A DNA stretch of 64,000 nucleotides from Elephas maximus indicus (Eukaryota; Chordata; Mammalia; Proboscidea; Elephantidae): assembly GCF_024166365.1 (NCBI RefSeq), contig NC_064841.1, forward strand, positions 27,086,001 to 27,150,000, given 5' to 3'. Below, piece by piece: positions 58,476 to 64,000 of the stretch. Below the pieces are notes generated by a model that worked only from the letters and a program-made list of their open reading frames with translations, was not told the origin of the DNA and did not search any database. Position numbers and translations under genes: made by a program. The first letter of the stretch is position 1. Each line of letters opens with the position of its first letter.

Positions 58476-59300
58476 TGGTAATTATTGAGGAAGAAGGGAA
58501 AGTGAATATTGAAGGATAGCTAGCACCCTCCCACTGAGCGCTTATTACTTCAGATGTATGAAATGCTTGCCAAATGGGTGGTGAAAAATGTGCTCTAGGA
58601 GTGTACAGAAGACTAGCTGTCAGTAACAGGAAGACCACAGAAAAGAAGCAGAAATGTAAGAAATGAGAAAGGTCCTTGAGATTTATGAATATTTATTAAT
58701 ACACACAATCATTTCTAATCTATGTAATAAATCTATTAGAAATATTCTGTTTATATGGTAGTTTCCTTGTACTCTTGACTAAGTATTAGCTCCTTTTGTT
58801 TTCATAACAGAAATAACTAGATGGGTAATTTTACAATAATATTTTATTATTATTAAGATAAAATGTTATGCATTGATTCAGAAGACAACAGTTTAGCATC
58901 CTAAAAGCAGTCAATTTTAGTTCTTTAGGATTTCAGAATATAGCTGGCATTTAATATTTAATAATAATAATTTAAATAAAATTCAACTAATATAAACATT
59001 AATTTATATCACATACACTTAATGAAAAACTTATTTTTCTATGCTTTCTTTTTGCTAGATAAAGTTGAACCGGTTATGTAGATAAGATTAGTCCTTAGTG
59101 CTGTGACCAACTCATCAATCTTCGTCAAGTTATATTAAAATCAGCTGTCATTTGTTCCTGTATTTGTACTCACATCAGAAGCAAAACCAGAAGGGCAAAA
59201 AGTATAAGCTGAAGAAAAAAATACAAGCTCACATTAAATCGTATTTCCATGCCTAGATGCTATTCCCTGTAATTTTTAAACCCAAGTATACAAATTCACC

Positions 59301-59513
59301 AAGGTCCCCAGATGGCACAAACAGGTTGCACTTGACTGCTAGCCCAAAGGCTGGCAGTTCAGACTCACCCAGTGGTACTGCAGAATAAAAGCCCTGGCAA
59401 TCTGCTTTTGTTAAGATAACAGCCAAGAAAACCCTATGGAGCAACTCTACTCTGTAACAGATGGGGTTGCCATGAGTCTGAATCAACTTGATAGGAACTA
59501 ACAATAAGAACAC
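59301..59513 (+). mobile_element. AfroSINE with 11-bp target duplication
   Basis: Flanked by acaaattcacc (59290-59300 and 59514-59524). Body aaggtccccagatggcac ... gttgccatgagtctgaatc. Confidence 0.93.
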
Positions 59514-60134
59514 ACAAATTCACCTACTATCAAAATAGTTGGGGTTGTTAGAAAGAAAACTACAACACACTTGCCTGGTGTAGTGATATTTGCATATTAG
59601 GCAATATACACTCCCACTAAAACCCACAATATACACTACTATTCTATAAATTACTTGACTGTCAATAAAAAAGTAAGAAGGTGTTACTATCGTGGGAGAA
59701 GAATAATTATTAATAAAGACTTGTAGGACAGCTTAAAATTCTGGGGATGCAGTAGCCTTATATGTCTCCTACATGTAAGTACATATCACTTATAGGAAAA
59801 AAACTCAAAGAAATTATCAAAACTGTAAAAGGTTTTTCTAAGTTTGTGACATGCAGCCTAAACAATACTATCATTTCAACCTTAGTCACAGGAACTTCGT
59901 AATTAAGAGGCTTCTGCCTTTTGAATTAAAAGAGATCTATAGGCAACCTTCAAGATTCACAGTTTCCAATATTCCCACTGAGCCAGCCAAAGGAGACAGA
60001 ACAATGCTTATCTCTTTCCAAGCAGAACTTCCAATTCTGATTTCACCATGTAAAAACCCCTAGAGCTGCTAATCTTTTTTATTTTTTTAATATCTTGGTG
60101 ATCCAGTCACTGATCTGTGAAGTTAGAGTAATAA

Positions 60135-60372
60135 CTCACATTTATGGATCCTTTTTTTTTTTTTTTTTTTCCTATGTGTCAGTTACTGTGTTTTACATTT
60201 GGGGAATATCTACATTTATTACTCTGTTTTCTTCTCACAAGTCCACGAGATAGGACTATTGTTATTTCTTTGTTACAACTGAGAAAACTGAGGCATAGAT
60301 AGGTTAAGTAACTTGCCAAGCATCAACAGCTTGAAGTAGTGTAGTCAGGATCTGAACCCAGGAGGTCTAGTT
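60135..60372 (-). repeat. MIR
   Basis: Reversed MIR with a T run near 60150-60170, then tgagaaaactgaggcatag ... gttaagtaacttgcc ... gatctgaaccca. Confidence 0.82.
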
Positions 60373-60424
60373 TCATTGCTCACCAGCTCAACCACTATGC
60401 CATTGCTACACTATGAGTGAGATT

Positions 60425-60520
60425 GTTGAAAATACACAATTTCAGCCCCATCCCAGAGCTGCCAATCCGAATCTGCATTTTCACACAACCCCAGGTGACC
60501 CTGGTGCACATTGCAGTGAG
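60425..60520 (+). repeat. MER5A-like fragment
   Basis: cagagctgccaatccgaatctgcattttc ... ccccaggtgaccctggtgcac; a second scrap, caagcttttgggaatcactg, lies at 60992-61011. Confidence 0.5.
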
Positions 60521-60775
60521 GAGCCGGGCACCCTGTGATATGGCTACCCTGAACAGATGAGCCCTCTGCTTAGCACGTTGTGGTTTGCTCTCCGAAGTGT
60601 TGTAAGGGTATTTGCAGAACAACGGTTAAATATCTGGGGATTTCAAGGACCAGTAAAATTTTAAAAAGGGGAGAGGTATCAACATTGCATTTCTACTGTG
60701 CAGGAGCATTATAAAATTAGCATATATTTTCATCATTATTTCATAAAACATACGGAACAGTTTAATACCAAAATA

Positions 60776-60862
60776 AAGACAGAGAGAGGAAGGGAGAAAG
60801 AAAGAAAGAAAGAAGGGAGAAAGGGAGGGAGAAAAGAATAAAAGGGACGAAAGAAAGAAAAT
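60776..60862 (+). repeat. Purine-rich GAAA/GGGA microsatellite
   Basis: Almost pure A/G for about 85 bases with gaaagaaagaaag and gggagaaaggg. Confidence 0.9.
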
Positions 60863-61409
60863 GGAAAGGGTATACTTTCAGAATGGAGAAGGTTTTTTTA
60901 AATAGATTATGCATTTCAGATTTTATGAAGAGTTTACTAAATTGTCTCCCCCGCCTCCGCTCCCCAATCAGTAAAACATTGGTCTGTGAACAAGCTTTTG
61001 GGAATCACTGTTCTAGAACACATTCCCTTTATGGTAAATGTTATGTATCCAGGACGATTGTACCCTCACCAGGGCCTTTTATGAGATTACTTCTAGTATA
61101 ATGGAATTTGGTATGAGGCAGGTCCATTTTGGAGCCCATCTATGGGGGTTTATTTAATGAAGTAGCAAAGATATCTCATTATAGGGCAGCCTCACCTATA
61201 ATGGCTCTGCTGAAAATAATTCTGTAGCAAAGCTCTAATGGCATGAGCATGTGGGTATCCCAGAAAGCTTGAATTAAATGGGTTCTAAAGCAGGCATTCT
61301 TTGGTTCTACATAACCAGTAATTCGAGACTTCACCAAATTCACTGAGCACCAGGGCTGTCTTTTCACAAATCTGTGGGTTTGCATGTAGATTCAATATGC
61401 ATTTCTTAA

Positions 61410-61610
61410 TCTGCTGGGGTTGCATGCACTTTTATTTATGTAATTGCAATAACCCTCTAAGATAGATATTCTCATCCCCATTTTACAGATGAGAAAAACT
61501 GAGACCCTCCAAAATTAAATAACTTACCTAAAGTGCTACAACTGATTTGTGGCAGGACTGAGACTGGATTCCTGATTTCACATCTGGAATTCTTGACACA
61601 ATTGCTTTTC
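61410..61610 (-). repeat. MIR
   Basis: cactttt...taaccctctaag ... cattttacagatgagaaaaactgag ... gcaggactgagactggattcc. Confidence 0.8.
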
Positions 61611-61611
61611 A

Positions 61612-61758
61612 TACTTTAAGATGCCTGAGAACTATATAGGTATCTTACTAAAAATGCTGATTCTGATTTGATAGGTCTGTGGTAGGGAACTAGATAACTG
61701 CATTTTAATAAGCTCCCAGGTGATGTCCATGTTGCTGGTCCAGGAACCACTGTGAGTA
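61612..61758 (+). mobile_element. MER5A
   Basis: tactttaagatgcctgag ... gctgattctgatttgatagg ... ctgcattttaataagctccc ... ccaggaaccactgtgag. Confidence 0.75.
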
Positions 61759-61880
61759 GTGAAGCTTTCTGCCACACAACTAGTCAGTTCTCATATGTCT
61801 GCCATTGCCACCCTAGCAAGATATCAGCAAGCACTTTCATTATATGTTGTCTTAACTGGCCGCTTGATCCTCAGCTGTAA

Positions 61881-61980
61881 TAGAGCACTGAATTTGCAGG
61901 CAGATTACCTGTGTTTGATGCTGTTCTGGTACCTAATTGTGACTTTGTGTGACTTTGAACAACTTTTGTAACCTTTTAGA
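61881..61980 (+). repeat. MIR fragment
   Basis: agagcactgaatttgcaggc ... ttgtgactttgtgtgactttg ... gtaaccttt. Confidence 0.6.
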
Positions 61981-62194
61981 ACGATGTTAAGTAGGGATGA
62001 ACAACCAATTTCCAAGTAAGTTGCTTTCATGTAGGATATTAATAATTTTTTAATAAAAATTCTTTATCCAGAATCATTAAATTTATCAAAAGAAAAACAC
62101 AATGAACTCTAAATTCATGGACAAGTTGCCTTTGATATTCTCAAGTACTCTGTTTCCCTCCTCAGTACATATTTAACTTAAAACTTTAGTACTC

Positions 62195-63147
62195 CAAAAG
62201 ATTTCACCCGAGAACAAAGGGCTACCGCATGATTTAAAAATCAGGAAAGGTGTGCACCAGGGTTGTCTTCTTCTACCACTTTTATTCAATCTGTATGCTG
62301 AGCAAATAATCCGAGAAGCTGGACTATATGAAGAACAACGTGGCATCAAGATTGCAGGAAGACTCATTAACAGCCTGTGATATGTAGATGACACAACCTT
62401 GCTTGCTGAAAGCAGAGAAGACTAGAAGTACTCACTGATGAAGATCAAAGACTATAGCTTTCAGTATGGATCACACCTCAACATAAAAATAACAAAAATC
62501 CTCACAATTGGACCAATAAGCAACATCATGATAAATGAGGAAAAGTTTGAAGTTTTTAAGGATTTCATTTTACTTGGATCCATAATCAATGCCAATGAAA
62601 GCAGCAGTCAAGAGATCAAATGACACATTGCAGTGGGCAAATCTAGTGCAAATTTTTTTTTTTTTTTAAAAGACCTCTTTAAAGTGTTAAAAAAGCAAAG
62701 ATACTACTTTAAAGACTAAGGTACGCCTGACTCAAGCCATGGTGTTTTCAATCGCGTCATATGCATTCAAAAGCTGGAAAATAAATAAGGAAGACTGAAG
62801 AAGAATTGATGCCTTTAAATTATGGTGTTGATGAAGAATATTGAATATACCATGGACTACCGAAAGAAGGAACAAATCTGTCTTAGAAGAGGTACAGCCA
62901 GAATGCTCCTTAGCAGAAAAGATGGCAAAACTTCATCTCATTAACTTTGGACATTTCATCAGGAGGGACCAGTCCCTGGAGAAGGAGATCATGCTTGGTA
63001 AAGCAGAGGGTCAGTGAAGGACAGGAAGGCCTTCACCAAGATAAATTGGCACGGTGGCTACAACGATAGGCTCAGGCATAGCAACAATTGTGAGGATGGT
63101 GTGGGACAGGGCAGTGTTTCGTTTTATTGTATCAACTTGACAGTGCT
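62195..63147 (+). mobile_element. RTE 3' part, ending in an LTR insertion
   Basis: RT block remnants (tgtgcaccagggttgtc; gatatgtagatgacacaac), then the same 3' region as the other copies. A T15 tract flanked by aaa (62650-62671) is absent at the matching site of the copy at 25016-25025 (ctgcaaaagatc). The tail (gcacctaactac...aacaataac) resumes at 63665 after the LTR. Confidence 0.88.
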
Positions 63148-63664
63148 TGTCATGGATTAAATTGTGTCCCCCCAAAATATGTGTCAACTTGGTTATACCA
63201 TGATTCCCACAAAATGGTTGTCCTCCATTTTGTGATTGTAATTTTATGTTAAAGAGGATCAGGATGGGATTGTAACAGCCTTACTAAGGTCACTTCCCTG
63301 ATCCAGTGTAAAGGGAGTTTCCCTGGAGTGTGGCCTTCACCACCCTTTACCTTACAAGGGATAAAAGGAAAGGGAAGCAAGCAAAAAGTGGGGCCCTCAT
63401 ACCACCAAGAAAGCAGTGCCACGAGAAAGAGCATCCTTTGGATTTGGGGTTCCTGTGTGGAGAAGCTCCTAGTCCAGAGAAAGATTGATGACAAGGACCT
63501 TCCTCCAGAGCCGACAGAGAGAGAAAGCCTTCCCTTTGAGCTGACGCCCTGAATTTGGACTTTTAGCCTACTAAAAAAAAAAAAAAAGAAGTAAATAAAT
63601 TTCTCTTTATTAAAGCCATCCACTTGTGGTATTTCTGTCATAGCAGCAGTAGATGACTAAGACA
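63148..63664 (+). mobile_element. MaLR-like solo LTR inside the RTE tail
   Basis: Begins tgtcatggattaaattgtgtcccc and ends agcagtagatgactaagaca. Flanking pentamers gtgct and gcacc could be a decayed duplication; an A14 run sits near 63574-63587. Confidence 0.88.
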
Positions 63665-63758
63665 GCACCTAACTACAAAAACAATAACAAGTATTTATCA
63701 ACATTTATTTTTAAAAATCCATGGCCCTCTTCCTCTTTGATTAACATTAAAAATATAT

Positions 63759-63917
63759 AAAAAATCCATTGCTGTCAAGTCAATTCCGACTCATAATGAC
63801 CCTATAGGACAGAGCAGAAGTGCCCCGTAGAGTTTCCAACAAGCAGCTGGTGGATTTGAACTGACAAGCTTTTGGTTAGCAGCCAAGCTCTTAACCACTG
63901 AGCCACCAGGGTTCTTG
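63759..63917 (-). mobile_element. AfroSINE with 12-bp target duplication
   Basis: Flanked by ttaaaaat(a/g)tat (63747-63758 and 63918-63929). Body tgctgtcaagtcaattccgac ... ctcttaaccactgagccacc. The last 70 bases of the window are unassigned. Confidence 0.92.
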
Positions 63918-64000
63918 TTAAAAATGTATAGTACACTTTTAATTATATTTGAAATTCAGTGAAAGCAAGAATTCAAAATACTGCATTGATTTCTACTCAA

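Larger units (their letters stand above)
55551..64000 (+). other. SPATA16 intron 2 (5' part)
   Basis: Sequence after the gag|gtatgg donor. No further SPATA16 exon was recognised up to the window end. Repeats inside are listed separately. The stretches 55551-56980, 57060-57650, 57783-58110, 58476-59300, 59514-60130 and 61981-62190 hold nothing I can assign, apart from an L2/MIR-like scrap near 56360-56430. Confidence 0.6.

Noticed and set aside
60776..60862. Repeat array as CRISPR-like or regulatory
   Set aside because: Simple purine microsatellite with no spaced unique sequences.
337..63917. AfroSINE heads as tRNA genes
   Set aside because: They are tRNA-derived, but lack intact cloverleaf pairing and carry SINE bodies, tails and target duplications.

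Overview
This window is mammalian nuclear DNA, most likely from an afrotherian and probably a proboscidean or close relative. The case rests on repeats. There are about twenty copies of the tRNA-derived AfroSINE type, with tails in (AAC)n. There are many pieces of a BovB-like RTE LINE carrying the same 3' tail. MaLR-like LTRs and L1 elements make up much of the rest. I see no bacterial-style genes, tRNA or rRNA genes, or CRISPR arrays. Family names come from my own recognition of the sequence; no repeat library or database search was run.

One host protein-coding exon is clear: the first coding exon of SPATA16 (spermatogenesis associated 16), + strand, 54918-55550, with good splice sites on both sides. 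About 23 kb upstream, 31200-31720 is a compact CpG-rich, GC-box-containing segment that is the best promoter and exon-1 candidate. If so, 31.5-54.9 kb is SPATA16 intron 1, the sequence after 55550 is intron 2, and the first 31 kb is 5' flank.

Layout. 4.1-18.7 kb is one nested structure: a nearly full-length Tigger1 (pogo-like) transposon split by a minus-strand retrocopy of an endogenous-retrovirus RNA, which is itself split by an AfroSINE and by a 7.4-kb full-length but dead L1. 19.6-30.3 kb is a mosaic of RTE pieces (some with 5' inversions), an old L1 broken into four parts, MER5A, and four LTR insertions with 5-bp target duplications. 31.2-31.7 kb is the CpG island. 32-54 kb is intron-like sequence with AfroSINEs, rearranged RTE, antisense L1, LTRs, MIRs, and a 210-bp hAT-like palindromic element inserted inside an AfroSINE (47990-48199). 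54.9-55.55 kb is the exon. 55.6-64 kb is intron with further AfroSINEs, MIRs, MER5A, RTE and an LTR.

The elements most worth a second look are the hAT-like element inside a lineage-specific SINE, the ERV RNA retrocopy made by LINE machinery, the tandem monomer-like units in the L1 5'UTR, and a set of poly(A)-poly(T) micro-insertions.
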